Shown here one piece after another: positions 25,093 to 33,986 of a DNA stretch of 64,000 nt. The notes beneath the pieces were generated by a model. That model was not told the DNA's origin and made no database searches. It saw only the letters and a program-made list of their open reading frames with translations. Both the position numbers and the translations under genes were made by a program. The DNA is from Providencia heimbachae ATCC 35613 (lineage in GTDB: Bacteria; Pseudomonadota; Gammaproteobacteria; Enterobacterales; Enterobacteriaceae), in contig NZ_LXEW01000037.1 in the NCBI RefSeq assembly GCF_001655055.1, positions 62,001 through 126,000 of the forward strand. Reading direction: 5' to 3'. The stretch's first letter is position 1, and each line of letters opens with the position of its first letter.

Positions 25093-27402
25093 ATGAATAT
25101 CGTTTGTATCGGTGGTGGTCCCGCAGGGCTTTATTTCGGGTTGCTGATGAAATTACAAAATCCACAAAATCGTGTGGTCATCGTTGAGCGTAATCGTCCT
25201 TATGACACTTTTGGTTGGGGGGTAGTGTTTTCCGATGCCACATTGGGTAATTTGCGCAAAGCCGATCCGGTTTCAGCAGAAACTATCTCTGCAGAATTCA
25301 GCCATTGGGATGATATTGACGTTCACTTTAAAGGCACATGTAACCGCAGTGGCGGTCATGGTTTTATTGGCATTGGGCGTAAAAAATTACTGAATATTCT
25401 ACAAGATCGATGCCTTGAAGTGGGTGTTGAATTAGTGTTTGAAACCCAAGTCACCGACGATCAAGAAATTGCTCGACAATATAATGCCGATTTACTGATT
25501 GGATCGGATGGGATCAACAGTGCGGTTCGAACCCGTTATGAAGATATCTTTAAGCCGGATATCGATCAGCGCCGTTGTCGCTTTGTTTGGTTAGGCACTA
25601 AGAAGATTTTTGACGCATTTACCTTCTTATTTGCTGAAAATGAACACGGTTGGTTTCAAGTGCATGCATACCAATTCCAAGAGGGGTTATCGACTTTTAT
25701 CGTTGAGACTACCGAAGAAACATGGTTGAAAGCCGGTATCGATCAAATGTCACAAGATGAGGGGATCGCCTATTGTGAAAACCTGTTTGCACCATGGCTT
25801 GATGGGGAAAAATTGATTGCAAACGCAGCACATTTGCGCGGCGCAGCGATTTGGATCCGCTTCCCGCGTGTGATTTGTGATAACTGGGTACATTGGACAA
25901 CGCCAACTGCCGGTAAAGAGGTTCCGGTTGTCTTGATGGGGGATGCGGCACATACTGCCCATTTCTCAATTGGATCAGGTACTAAGCTGGCTTTAGAAGA
26001 TGCTATTGAACTGTGTGAAAGCTTGAAAACCACTCAGGGCGATTTGCGTAAAGGGCTTGAGCACTACCAAAAAGTACGCAGTATTGAAGTATTAAAAATT
26101 CAAAATGCGGCGCGTAACTCGACCGAATGGTTTGAAAATGTGAGCCGCTATGAAAACCTCGAACCAGAGCAGTTTGCTTATTCACTTTTGACCCGTTCTC
26201 AACGAATTTCCCATGAAAACCTGCGCGTTCGTGATGAGAATTGGTTGAATAATTACGAACAGTGGTTTGCACAGCATTCAGGAGTTGATACGGTAAATTC
26301 ACAAACGCCGCCGATGTTAACCCCTTATCGTTTACGCGATATCGAGCTTAAAAATCGCGTCATTGCCTCTCCAACGATGCTTTATTGTGCAACGGAGGGT
26401 CTGGTGAGTGATTTTCATTTGGTTCATATAGGGAGCCGAGCACTCGGTGGTGCTAGCTTGATCATGACCGAGATGACTGCAATTTCACCTGATGCACGTG
26501 CAACGCTAGGTTGTCCGGGTATTTGGCATGAGGAGCAAGTGGCTGAGTGGAAAAAAATCACTCAGTTTGTACACCTAAAAACCGATGCGAAAATAGGGAT
26601 ACAACTTGGTCATGCAGGGCGCCGAGGCTCAACACAACGTGGCTGGGAAAAAGAAAACCACCCTCTAGAAGCCGGTAATTGGCCGTTAGTTTCAGCCTCG
26701 GCATTAGCTTATTTGCCCGAGGTTTCTCAAATGCCTACAGCGCTAAATGAAGCGCAAATGGCAGTGATCATCGACCAGTTTGTGGCGGCAACAAAACGGG
26801 CTGACCAAGCGGGATTTGATTGGCTCGAACTGCAAGCCGGTCATGGCTATTTACTTTCAAGCTTTATTTCACCGTTAACCAATCAGCGCTCAGACAACTT
26901 TGGTGGCTCATTAGAGAACCGCTTGCGCTTTCCATTAGCCGTTATCAGCGCAGTACGTAAAGCGTGGCCTGAAGGGAAACCCCTCTCTGTTCGTATCTCA
27001 ACAACCGATTGGGTTGAAGGCGGTACTACCGTAGATGATGCGGTGTTAATAGGAAAAGCGATGCATCAAGCCGGAGCCGATATGATCGATTGCTCTTCTG
27101 GTGAAGTTTCCCCTCTGCAACAACCTGTTTATGGGCGTATGTATCAAACGCCAATGGCTGATCGTATTCGTAATGAAGGATCTGTTCCGGTGATTGCGGT
27201 TGGTGCGATTACCGATGCAGATCAAGTGAATAGCATTATTGCTTCAGGACGTGCCGATCTATGTGCTTTATCTCGGCCCTTACTGGCAGATCCCGCTTGG
27301 TTGTTACATGAGTGTGCGCGTTTTGGATGGAATTCAGTGAGTTGGCCTGCCCCTTATGAGTATGGTCGCCAGCAACTGCTACAGCAATCGAAAAACCGCT
27401 AA
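25093..27402 (+). CDS. Bifunctional salicylyl-CoA 5-hydroxylase / 2-aminobenzoyl-CoA monooxygenase-type flavoprotein
   Basis: A 769-residue fusion. The N-terminal FAD monooxygenase (about 1-390) has IGGGPAGLYFGLL, IGSDGINSAVR and VLMGDAAHTAHFSIGSGTKLA. The C-terminal old-yellow-enzyme domain (about 410-765) has SPTMLYCATEG, GHAGRRGSTQRG, QAGHGYLLSSFISPLTNQR and FGGSLENR. The same architecture is known in 2-aminobenzoyl-CoA monooxygenase/reductase and in salicylyl-CoA 5-hydroxylase. With an upstream source of anthraniloyl-CoA the aminobenzoyl substrate is favoured, giving 5-hydroxyanthraniloyl-CoA. Whether the reductase domain is active cannot be told from sequence. Confidence 0.88.
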   Translation: MNIVCIGGGPAGLYFGLLMKLQNPQNRVVIVERNRPYDTFGWGVVFSDATLGNLRKADPVSAETISAEFSHWDDIDVHFKGTCNRSGGHGFIGIGRKKLLNILQDRCLEVGVELVFETQVTDDQEIARQYNADLLIGSDGINSAVRTRYEDIFKPDIDQRRCRFVWLGTKKIFDAFTFLFAENEHGWFQVHAYQFQEGLSTFIVETTEETWLKAGIDQMSQDEGIAYCENLFAPWLDGEKLIANAAHLRGAAIWIRFPRVICDNWVHWTTPTAGKEVPVVLMGDAAHTAHFSIGSGTKLALEDAIELCESLKTTQGDLRKGLEHYQKVRSIEVLKIQNAARNSTEWFENVSRYENLEPEQFAYSLLTRSQRISHENLRVRDENWLNNYEQWFAQHSGVDTVNSQTPPMLTPYRLRDIELKNRVIASPTMLYCATEGLVSDFHLVHIGSRALGGASLIMTEMTAISPDARATLGCPGIWHEEQVAEWKKITQFVHLKTDAKIGIQLGHAGRRGSTQRGWEKENHPLEAGNWPLVSASALAYLPEVSQMPTALNEAQMAVIIDQFVAATKRADQAGFDWLELQAGHGYLLSSFISPLTNQRSDNFGGSLENRLRFPLAVISAVRKAWPEGKPLSVRISTTDWVEGGTTVDDAVLIGKAMHQAGADMIDCSSGEVSPLQQPVYGRMYQTPMADRIRNEGSVPVIAVGAITDADQVNSIIASGRADLCALSRPLLADPAWLLHECARFGWNSVSWPAPYEYGRQQLLQQSKNR

Positions 27403-27431
27403 TTGCCTTAGCGGGAGAGGAGGAAACCTTG

Positions 27432-28559
27432 ATGAGTACTCAGTCCCATGATCAATATAGAGAAAATGTCGCTGGCCGTGCTGATGTTGAAGACACTCCC
27501 GAGCTGGTGGCCTATTACAAAGAACTCGATGCATTAAAAACAGGTGCATTATGGACGGTGGCGAACAAAATTGAACCTTGGCAGCCTCAATCTTCATCTG
27601 TTCCCGTTTTGTGGCGCTATCAAGACTTACGTGAGCATGTATTACGTTCCGTCGATTTAGTTACCCCAGAGAAAGCAGGGCGGCGTGTCGTTTATTTAAA
27701 TAACCCGGGTCGCCAAGATGTGGCTGCGGCGGTGGGTTGGTTGTATTCCGGTTTACAAGTGATGCATCCGGGGGAAGCGGCATCAGCACATGCGCATTCT
27801 TCATCGGCATTGCGTTTCATTATGGAAGGGCGAGGCGCTTATACCATTGTGGAAGGACAGAAAATGATGTTAGAGGCCAATGATTTTGTGCTAACACCGA
27901 ATGGGACGTGGCATGAGCACGGTGTTGCCGCTGATGGCTTACCGTGCATTTGGCAGGATGGGTTAGATATTCCGTTGGTCAATGCAATGGAAGCGGGTTT
28001 CTATAAGGTTCACCCTGATATGCATCAAGCTCACACTCGCCCTATTGATTATCCGGTGGGAATGTGGGGCGGCACAGCTCTGCGTCCACATGATATCGGT
28101 TGGGATAAACCCTATTCTCCATTGTTTAAATACCAATGGGGGCCAACTTATGAAGCCTTGCAACGTGCAGCAAAAGTAGTAGAGGGCTCTGCGTTTGATG
28201 ATGTGCTGATGCATTACACCAACCCGTTAACGGGAGGGCCTGTGATGCCAACGATTGGTGCAAGTATGCAACTTTTGCGCCCCGGTTTTGTGGGGAAAGC
28301 CCACCGCCATACTGGCAGTTTTATTTACCAAGTAGCGAAAGGTAAAGGTTATTCGATTATCAATGGGCAACGTTTTGATTGGCAAGAGCGCGATATTTTT
28401 TGCGTGCCGTCATGGATGTTCCATGAGCATGTTAATACCTCAAATAACGATGATGCCTGTTTATTTTGCTTTAGCGACCTACCAGTAATGCATTCTCTGG
28501 GACTCTATTATGAAGAGGCTCTTGTGGACAATGATGGGCATCAAAAGGTTATTAGCTAA
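27432..28559 (+). CDS. Gentisate 1,2-dioxygenase-like bicupin ring-cleavage enzyme
   Basis: A 375-residue bicupin. The first cupin has HAHSSSALRF (H120, H122) and TWHEHG (H161, H163), the usual Fe(II) ligand region. The second has KAHRHTGSFIYQV and MFHEHVN. Length and motifs match gentisate 1,2-dioxygenases. The ATG at 27432 follows GAGGAGG by 8 nt; a TTG just before it is ignored. Members of this family also cleave 5-aminosalicylate and related substrates. With 5-hydroxyanthranilate, cleavage between C1 and the amino-bearing C2 would give an amide, maleamylpyruvate, which explains the amidase gene downstream. Substrate is inferred. Confidence 0.85.
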   Translation: MSTQSHDQYRENVAGRADVEDTPELVAYYKELDALKTGALWTVANKIEPWQPQSSSVPVLWRYQDLREHVLRSVDLVTPEKAGRRVVYLNNPGRQDVAAAVGWLYSGLQVMHPGEAASAHAHSSSALRFIMEGRGAYTIVEGQKMMLEANDFVLTPNGTWHEHGVAADGLPCIWQDGLDIPLVNAMEAGFYKVHPDMHQAHTRPIDYPVGMWGGTALRPHDIGWDKPYSPLFKYQWGPTYEALQRAAKVVEGSAFDDVLMHYTNPLTGGPVMPTIGASMQLLRPGFVGKAHRHTGSFIYQVAKGKGYSIINGQRFDWQERDIFCVPSWMFHEHVNTSNNDDACLFCFSDLPVMHSLGLYYEEALVDNDGHQKVIS

Positions 28560-28644
28560 TTGTTTATTTTGAATTATTTACATGAAAAGTTTCTTTCGAT
28601 GAAAAGTTGGTTAGGCAAAGCGACCTAACCCAAGGAGAAAAATT

Positions 28645-29556
28645 ATGCGTTTGATTACTTACCGTTCTGATGTGACTGCCGCTGCTCGTTTAGGTGCAAT
28701 TGTTGACCAACAAGTTGTTGATTTAGCAAAATTAGCAGAAGAGCAAGGCGAATACCTGCCGGATAATATGTTGGACTTTATTGATTTAGGTCCACAAGGG
28801 GTACGTGCGGGAACTGAATTATTGAAAGCCTATCAAGGGCAATTCCCAGCAGGAAGCGCATGGCCTGTTCAGAACGTCAAAATTTTGGCACCAATACCGC
28901 GCCCCCGTAAAAATATTTTTGGTATTGGTCTGAATTATGTTGAGCACGTGGCTGAATCAAGCCGGACTCTCGACACTTCGAAAGATTTACCTAAAGAGCC
29001 AGTTATTTTCTCTAAGCCACCAACAACAGTAATAGGCCCTGGGGATGCTATTGAACACAATGCTGCAATCACTCAGCAGCTAGATTGGGAAGTTGAATTA
29101 GCGGTGATTATGGGGACACGTGCTAAAGGCGTTTCCCATGATGATGCGCTGAATTACGTGTTTGGTTATAGCTTAATGATTGATATGAGCGCTCGAGACT
29201 GCCGTCGTGCAGGCCAGTGGATCTATTCGAAAGGCCAAGATACTTATGCGCCTTTTGGCCCTTGTATTGTGACGGCAGATGAAATTCCTGATCCTCATTC
29301 TTTAAACCTGAGCCTAAAAGTGAATGGTGTTATTAAACAGGACTCAAACACTCGTCATATGCTGTTCAATGTGAATGCGTTAATTGCCGATATCAGCAAA
29401 GGGATCACCTTAGAGCCGGGGGATATTATTGCTACCGGTACGCCAGAAGGTGTTGGTGCGGGGCGTTCACCTCAAGAGTGGGTATGGCCGGGAGATGTGA
29501 TTGAAGCGTATGTTGAGCACATTGGCGAGCTGCGTCATCCGGTTGTTGCGGTATAA
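28645..29556 (+). CDS. Fumarylacetoacetate hydrolase-family C-C hydrolase
   Basis: A 303-residue FAH-superfamily enzyme. The core starts at about 85 with PRPRKNIFGIGLNYVEHVAE. Metal ligands are in DWEVELAVIMG, SKGQDTYAPFGPCIV follows, and IATGTPEGVGAGR is near 265. It would hydrolyse the ring-cleavage product (maleyl-, fumaryl- or maleamyl-pyruvate) to pyruvate plus a C4 acid or amide. It lies 85 bp after the dioxygenase with a CCAAGGAG site. The N-terminal 80 residues are the usual FAH-like cap. Confidence 0.85.
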   Translation: MRLITYRSDVTAAARLGAIVDQQVVDLAKLAEEQGEYLPDNMLDFIDLGPQGVRAGTELLKAYQGQFPAGSAWPVQNVKILAPIPRPRKNIFGIGLNYVEHVAESSRTLDTSKDLPKEPVIFSKPPTTVIGPGDAIEHNAAITQQLDWEVELAVIMGTRAKGVSHDDALNYVFGYSLMIDMSARDCRRAGQWIYSKGQDTYAPFGPCIVTADEIPDPHSLNLSLKVNGVIKQDSNTRHMLFNVNALIADISKGITLEPGDIIATGTPEGVGAGRSPQEWVWPGDVIEAYVEHIGELRHPVVAV

Positions 29557-29574
29557 CTGAAAGGAGTGTAACCG

Positions 29575-30606
29575 ATGTTAAATTTACCTCAATTCAAGGC
29601 AGCGGCTGTTCAGGCCGCCCCTGTTTTCCTCGATACTGACGCAACCGTCGATAAAGTGTGCCGATTGATTGAAGAAGCCGCAGATAATGGGGCAAAATTG
29701 GTAGCGTTTCCTGAAGTATTTGTTTCAGGGTACCCTTACTGGAGCTGGGTAATGAACCCAATTGATGGCAGCCCTTGGTTTGAAAAATTGTGCAAGTCTG
29801 CCATTGAAGTGCCTGGACCGGAAATTCAAAAAATTGCACAAGCGGCGGCGCGTCATCATATTAATGTGGTGATTGGTGTGAATGAGCGTAACCCGAATGG
29901 CATCGCCACTTTGTATAACACGCTAGTAACCATTTCAGATGAAGGGAGAATTCTCGGACGTCACCGAAAACTGGTGCCGACATGGGCAGAAAAACTGACG
30001 TGGGCGAATGGTGATGCCTCATCATTGAAAGTCCATCAAACCAGTATTGGGCCTTTAGGCGCATTAGCCTGTGGTGAAAACACCAATACATTGGCGCGTT
30101 TTGCCTTACTTGCCCAAGGTGAATTGGTCCATATTGCCAGCTATATTGCGCTACCCGTGGCACCAAAAGATTACGATATGGCAGAAGCTATTCGCCTGCG
30201 AGCTTCGGCACATTGCTTTGAAGGTAAGGTGTTCACCATAATTTCGTGCTCGACGGTATCGGATGAAATTATTGATGCTATGGCTGAAACGCATCCAGAA
30301 TCGCGTGAATTATTAGCGCGTCCGAACAGTGCTTTTTCAGGAATTATCGGTCCTGATGGACGAGTTATTGGTGAGCCTTTAATTGATAAAGAAGGTATTG
30401 TTTATGCCGATATCGATTTAAATAAATGCATTGCACCACGCCAAATGCATGATATCACAGGGCATTACAACCGTTTTGATATTTTCGATTTACAGGTTAA
30501 TCGCCGCCCTTTGACTGCAGCTCGGTTTCATCATGATGGGCAAGATGTGGATGAATTAAATGTATTTTCCGCATCAGATGATAATACATTGGAGAAAGGC
30601 TTATGA
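29575..30606 (+). CDS. Nitrilase-superfamily carbon-nitrogen hydrolase
   Basis: A 343-residue alpha-beta-beta-alpha hydrolase with the complete catalytic triad E47 (AFPEVFVSGYP), K132 (HRKLVPTWAE) and C166 (LACGENTN). The CGEN sequence and length resemble nitrilases or cyanide hydratases. In this operon an amidase acting on maleamate, or on the amide-bearing ring-cleavage product, fits best because the next gene handles maleate. True nitrilase activity on an indole nitrile cannot be excluded. It overlaps the next gene by ATGA. Confidence 0.85.
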   Translation: MLNLPQFKAAAVQAAPVFLDTDATVDKVCRLIEEAADNGAKLVAFPEVFVSGYPYWSWVMNPIDGSPWFEKLCKSAIEVPGPEIQKIAQAAARHHINVVIGVNERNPNGIATLYNTLVTISDEGRILGRHRKLVPTWAEKLTWANGDASSLKVHQTSIGPLGALACGENTNTLARFALLAQGELVHIASYIALPVAPKDYDMAEAIRLRASAHCFEGKVFTIISCSTVSDEIIDAMAETHPESRELLARPNSAFSGIIGPDGRVIGEPLIDKEGIVYADIDLNKCIAPRQMHDITGHYNRFDIFDLQVNRRPLTAARFHHDGQDVDELNVFSASDDNTLEKGL

Positions 30607-31358
30607 GTCACGAACGTATTTTCCGTATCGGGCAAATAGTGCCATCGTCGAATACTACGATGGAAACTGAAATTCCAGCGATTTTAAGAGCGCGTGAAGC
30701 ATTATTCGCCGAGCGTTTTACTTTTCACTCTAGCCGGATGCGAATGCAAAAAGTGACTAAAGATGAGCTGGCTAAAATGGACGCAGACAGTGATCGCTGT
30801 GCGATAGAGCTTTCTGATGCGGCAGTGGATGTACTGGGTTACGCCTGTCTAGTTGCTATCATGAGTATGGGAAAAGGTTATCATCGAATTTCACAAAAGC
30901 GTTTATTTCAACGCACAGTCGATAATGGTCATCCTGCTCCCGTTGTAACCAGCGCAGGGGCGCTCGTGGATGGGTTACATGCCATTGGTGCTAAAAAAGT
31001 ATCTATTTTGACCCCTTATATGAAGCCATTAACGCAATTAGTGATTGATTATATTGAAAGTGAAGGTATTGAAGTGGTTGATAGTATTTCATTAGAAATA
31101 CCGGATAACCTTGAAGTTGGCCGCCAAAATCCGCTGGCACCGGTAGAGATCACTAAAAAACTGAATACCAATGTTGATGTGATAGTGGCTTCCGCTTGTG
31201 TGCAAATGCCTTCATTACCATCAGTACAATTAATTGAAGATCGCGTGGGTTTGCCTGTTATTTCTTCATCTGTTGCAACCACATATATGATGCTGAAAAA
31301 ACTGGGTTTAGATACGCGTGTAGATGGGTTTGGTTCGTTACTTAGCGGGAAGTTTTAG
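30603..31358 (+). CDS. Maleate cis-trans isomerase-like protein (Asp/Glu racemase superfamily)
   Basis: A 251-residue member of the maleate isomerase/arylmalonate decarboxylase family. Both catalytic-type cysteines are present: C82 in GYACLVAIMSMG and C199 in VIVASACVQMPS. The start GQIVPSSNTTMETEIP is the family's N-terminal signature. It would convert maleate to fumarate, feeding the TCA cycle. It is translationally coupled to the amidase-like gene and ends the second catabolic operon; repeat copy C follows immediately. Confidence 0.85.
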   Translation: MSHERIFRIGQIVPSSNTTMETEIPAILRAREALFAERFTFHSSRMRMQKVTKDELAKMDADSDRCAIELSDAAVDVLGYACLVAIMSMGKGYHRISQKRLFQRTVDNGHPAPVVTSAGALVDGLHAIGAKKVSILTPYMKPLTQLVIDYIESEGIEVVDSISLEIPDNLEVGRQNPLAPVEITKKLNTNVDVIVASACVQMPSLPSVQLIEDRVGLPVISSSVATTYMMLKKLGLDTRVDGFGSLLSGKF

Positions 31359-31360
31359 TT

Positions 31361-31484
31361 ATATCCGTCATACTTCAAGTTGCTTGGGTGTTGCATTCGC
31401 TCAGCTACCCGGATCATAGAGTTTATCGCGGCTCTCGGTTATCTTCGCTCTGTGCCTACAAGTACCTTGAAGAGCAATGGGGAT
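31361..31484. repeat. Palindromic intergenic repeat, copy C
   Basis: An imperfect palindrome beginning ATATCCGTCATACTTCAAG and ending CTTGAAGAGCAATGGGGAT. It belongs to the same family as copies A, B and D. It may end transcription between the catabolic operon and the MarR gene. Confidence 0.7.
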
Positions 31485-31567
31485 AAATTATGTTAAGAGT
31501 TCAGCTTCCTTCTGCTACTCTTTTATCATTGAATGCAATGACGTATCTAGAGAGTGAAGGGGAACAG

Positions 31568-32047
31568 ATGTCAGAGTCAAAGGTATTCGTTGATAATTAC
31601 TTGCCTGCCCTACTAGGGCAGGCATGGATGCTGGTATCATCAGAATTTCATGCAGTGGTTGAGGCTCATGGCTTATCGGTATTGGAATGGCGAGTTCTGT
31701 CAACACTAGCTAATAATGGCTCGTTGGGGATAACAGAACTTGCTCAAAAAACCGTGAGTAAACAACCGACTATTACTCGAGTATTACAGCGTTTAGAACA
31801 GCAAGGGCACTTAATTAGGCACAATAATCATAGTGGCAGTGACCGCAGAGTTACGTTAGTGAGTGTAACTTCAAGTGGTATGCAGCTAGTTGAGGGGTTA
31901 CTCATTGAAGCGGAACAGCATGAACAATCGGTACTCGCCCCTTTAGGTGCACGTAAAAGGCAAATACTTAAAGAAGTGCTTCAAGAGCTTATTGAACGGC
32001 ATTCTATTTCTAAAAATAGTAATGAAGCCACTAAAGTCATCAAATAA
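31568..32047 (+). CDS. MarR-family transcriptional regulator
   Basis: A 159-residue winged-helix regulator. The core reads LSVLEWRVLSTLANNGSLGITELAQKTVSKQPTITRVLQRLEQQGHLIRH, and the wing is SDRRVTLVSVT. The start at 31568 is chosen because AAGGGGA lies 7 nt upstream; the longer frame from 31490 begins directly after repeat copy C. Its place next to the catabolic operon suggests it senses an aromatic intermediate or CoA thioester, as many MarR proteins do. Candidate operators are the palindromes at 20511 and 20790. Confidence 0.85.
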   Translation: MSESKVFVDNYLPALLGQAWMLVSSEFHAVVEAHGLSVLEWRVLSTLANNGSLGITELAQKTVSKQPTITRVLQRLEQQGHLIRHNNHSGSDRRVTLVSVTSSGMQLVEGLLIEAEQHEQSVLAPLGARKRQILKEVLQELIERHSISKNSNEATKVIK

Positions 32048-32305
32048 TGATAGTTTGATCGTATTTAAATTATGTAATCTAACTTAGTTGGGGAATTAAT
32101 AATAAACAATTAAATATCAGAAGGATAGGAGATTGAGTTATCAAATGTATAGAAAAGAGTAATATTTTGTAACATCATGATTGATATGGTGGTTTCCGAT
32201 TTTTCTGTTTTTTCATTTGGTAATAAATTGCCACTTTACATTGATTCCATTTATCTATTTACTGCATTAGTGATAATTAATGATTAGCAAAATATGGAGC
32301 AATCA

Positions 32306-33799
32306 ATGTCGGTAGTGACACTTGTACTCGTTTTTTTATTAGCAGTTGTTGTGAGCGTATTTGTCTCACGATTGCTCAAAGATATAATTCCATTACCGCT
32401 TATCCAAATAGCGCTCGGTGCAGGGCTATCTTTGCTTGGATTTACGGTTGAATTTGAACCTCATCTATTTCTATTTTTATTCATTCCACCTTTATTATTT
32501 CTTGATGGCTGGCGTATTCCTAAAGAAGCGTTATTCCAAGAGATTAAACCAATAATGTCATTGGCAATTGGGTTAGTGGTTGTGACTGTTGTCGGAATGG
32601 GATTCTTTATTCACTGGTTAATCCCTGCAATCTCCTTAGCGGTGGCATTTGCTTTAGCGGCAATACTTTCACCAACAGACCCTGTTTCTGTCTCTGCGAT
32701 GACGGTAAATTCTCCACTTCCATCACGTATGGCACATATTCTCGAAGGTGAATCCCTATTAAATGATGCGACAGGCCTAGTCTGCTTTAGCTTTGCGGTT
32801 GTGGCAGCATTAACCGGAACGTTCTCATTAGTTTCCGCTGCTGGGGAATTTGTCTTTGTTGCATTTGGTGGGATTTTAATTGGTTTGTTAGTTGCTTGGG
32901 CGATTGGCTGGCTAAATCAGTTCTTGGTTAAACGGACAGGTGAAGAGCCTGCCATTCAGATCATGATCAGCCTATTAATGCCATTTACAGCTTACTTATT
33001 GGCTGAGCATTTAAATGTATCGGGTATTTTAGCTGCGGTGGTTGCGGGTATCGCAATGCACTATGAAAAAATTGCTGGTCGTATGCAAGCTGCGACTCGT
33101 ATGCAAAGTAAAGCGGTTTGGGATACGGTACAGACAGCATTGAATGGGATGATCTTTATTCTGTTAGGTGAGCAGCTACCAGGCATGTGGACCAATATGC
33201 CACAGGTTGCAGCTGCTGCCGGTGCAAGTCACCCATGGATGCTGTTTGTCTATGTTGCGGTTATCACCATTGCACTCGCTATTCTTCGTTTCAGTTGGGT
33301 ATGGATTTCGATGACGTTGACGGTTTTCCATAATCGTCGCCGTGGAAAAGCAGAGGATGTGGTGCATATCCGCATGATGGCGATTATGGCAACTGCGGGT
33401 GTTCGAGGTGCAATTACCTTAGCGGGTATTTTAACATTACCGCTATTGATGCCAGATGGCTCATTATTCCCAAACCGTGATGTGGCGATTTTCTTAGCCA
33501 TGGGCGTGATCCTATGCTCTTTATTAATAGCCAGTATTGCATTACCGATACTCACTAAGGGATTGATTCAAGATTTACCTTACGATAACGACGAAATTCG
33601 TGCTCGCTTGGCACTAAATGAAGCCGCAATGACGCATTTGCGCGAACTGATGAATCATCCTTCTGAAGATATAGACGAAATAGCGATGCGAACTGAAGTT
33701 GGTGCTCAGTTATTGGAAATCTATGGAAGAAGGCTCGATAATACCGATGAAACAGAGTCTGATGTCTTTGATTTGCATAGAATGATTTGCATAGAATGA
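32306..33799 (+). CDS. yjcE: CPA1 Na+/H+ antiporter (YjcE-like), C-terminus lost by frameshift
   Basis: A 497-residue antiporter from the chosen start (GGAG 6 nt before ATG 32306; an ATG at 32294 is the alternative). It has about 12 membrane segments. The CPA1 core is ALAAILSPTDPVSVSAM and GESLLNDATGLVCF, then GVRGAITLAGILTLPL. The frame ends early because a 14-bp segment is tandemly duplicated at 33771-33798. Removing one copy restores a 548-residue protein, close to the roughly 550 of E. coli YjcE. The membrane part is intact, so transport may survive without the cytoplasmic tail. Confidence 0.85.
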   Translation: MSVVTLVLVFLLAVVVSVFVSRLLKDIIPLPLIQIALGAGLSLLGFTVEFEPHLFLFLFIPPLLFLDGWRIPKEALFQEIKPIMSLAIGLVVVTVVGMGFFIHWLIPAISLAVAFALAAILSPTDPVSVSAMTVNSPLPSRMAHILEGESLLNDATGLVCFSFAVVAALTGTFSLVSAAGEFVFVAFGGILIGLLVAWAIGWLNQFLVKRTGEEPAIQIMISLLMPFTAYLLAEHLNVSGILAAVVAGIAMHYEKIAGRMQAATRMQSKAVWDTVQTALNGMIFILLGEQLPGMWTNMPQVAAAAGASHPWMLFVYVAVITIALAILRFSWVWISMTLTVFHNRRRGKAEDVVHIRMMAIMATAGVRGAITLAGILTLPLLMPDGSLFPNRDVAIFLAMGVILCSLLIASIALPILTKGLIQDLPYDNDEIRARLALNEAAMTHLRELMNHPSEDIDEIAMRTEVGAQLLEIYGRRLDNTDETESDVFDLHRMICIE

Positions 33800-33966
33800 T
33801 TGATATGGAGCGCGAAATGTCAAAATCAGCGCTTAAATCTAAGCGTGAAGCATTGTATCAAATGCGTAAAGGCAAAAATATTAATGAGCGAGTCTATCAT
33901 CGTTTACGAGACGAGCTTGATTTAAAAGAAGAAACGTTGAATCATCATAAGAATGCCAAGCATTAA
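33799..33966 (+). pseudogene. Out-of-frame C-terminal tail of the YjcE-like antiporter
   Basis: This segment encodes about 55 residues (IDMEREMSKSALKSKREALY... to KNAKH) typical of the charged cytoplasmic tail of CPA1 exchangers. It is in a different frame from the body because of the 14-bp duplication. In-frame ATGs at 33805 and 33817 could allow reinitiation. Confidence 0.7.
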
Positions 33967-33986
33967 TACGGGAGTTTAATCCGTAT

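Noticed and set aside
12970-31358. Styrene degradation as the function of the StyA/StyB-like genes
   Set aside because: There is no styrene-oxide isomerase (StyC) or phenylacetaldehyde dehydrogenase (StyD) gene, while isatin-hydrolase-like and aminobenzoyl-CoA-type genes are present.
31490-31567. N-terminal extension of the MarR protein
   Set aside because: It begins directly after repeat copy C without a ribosome-binding site; the internal ATG at 31568 has a good one and gives the normal MarR length.
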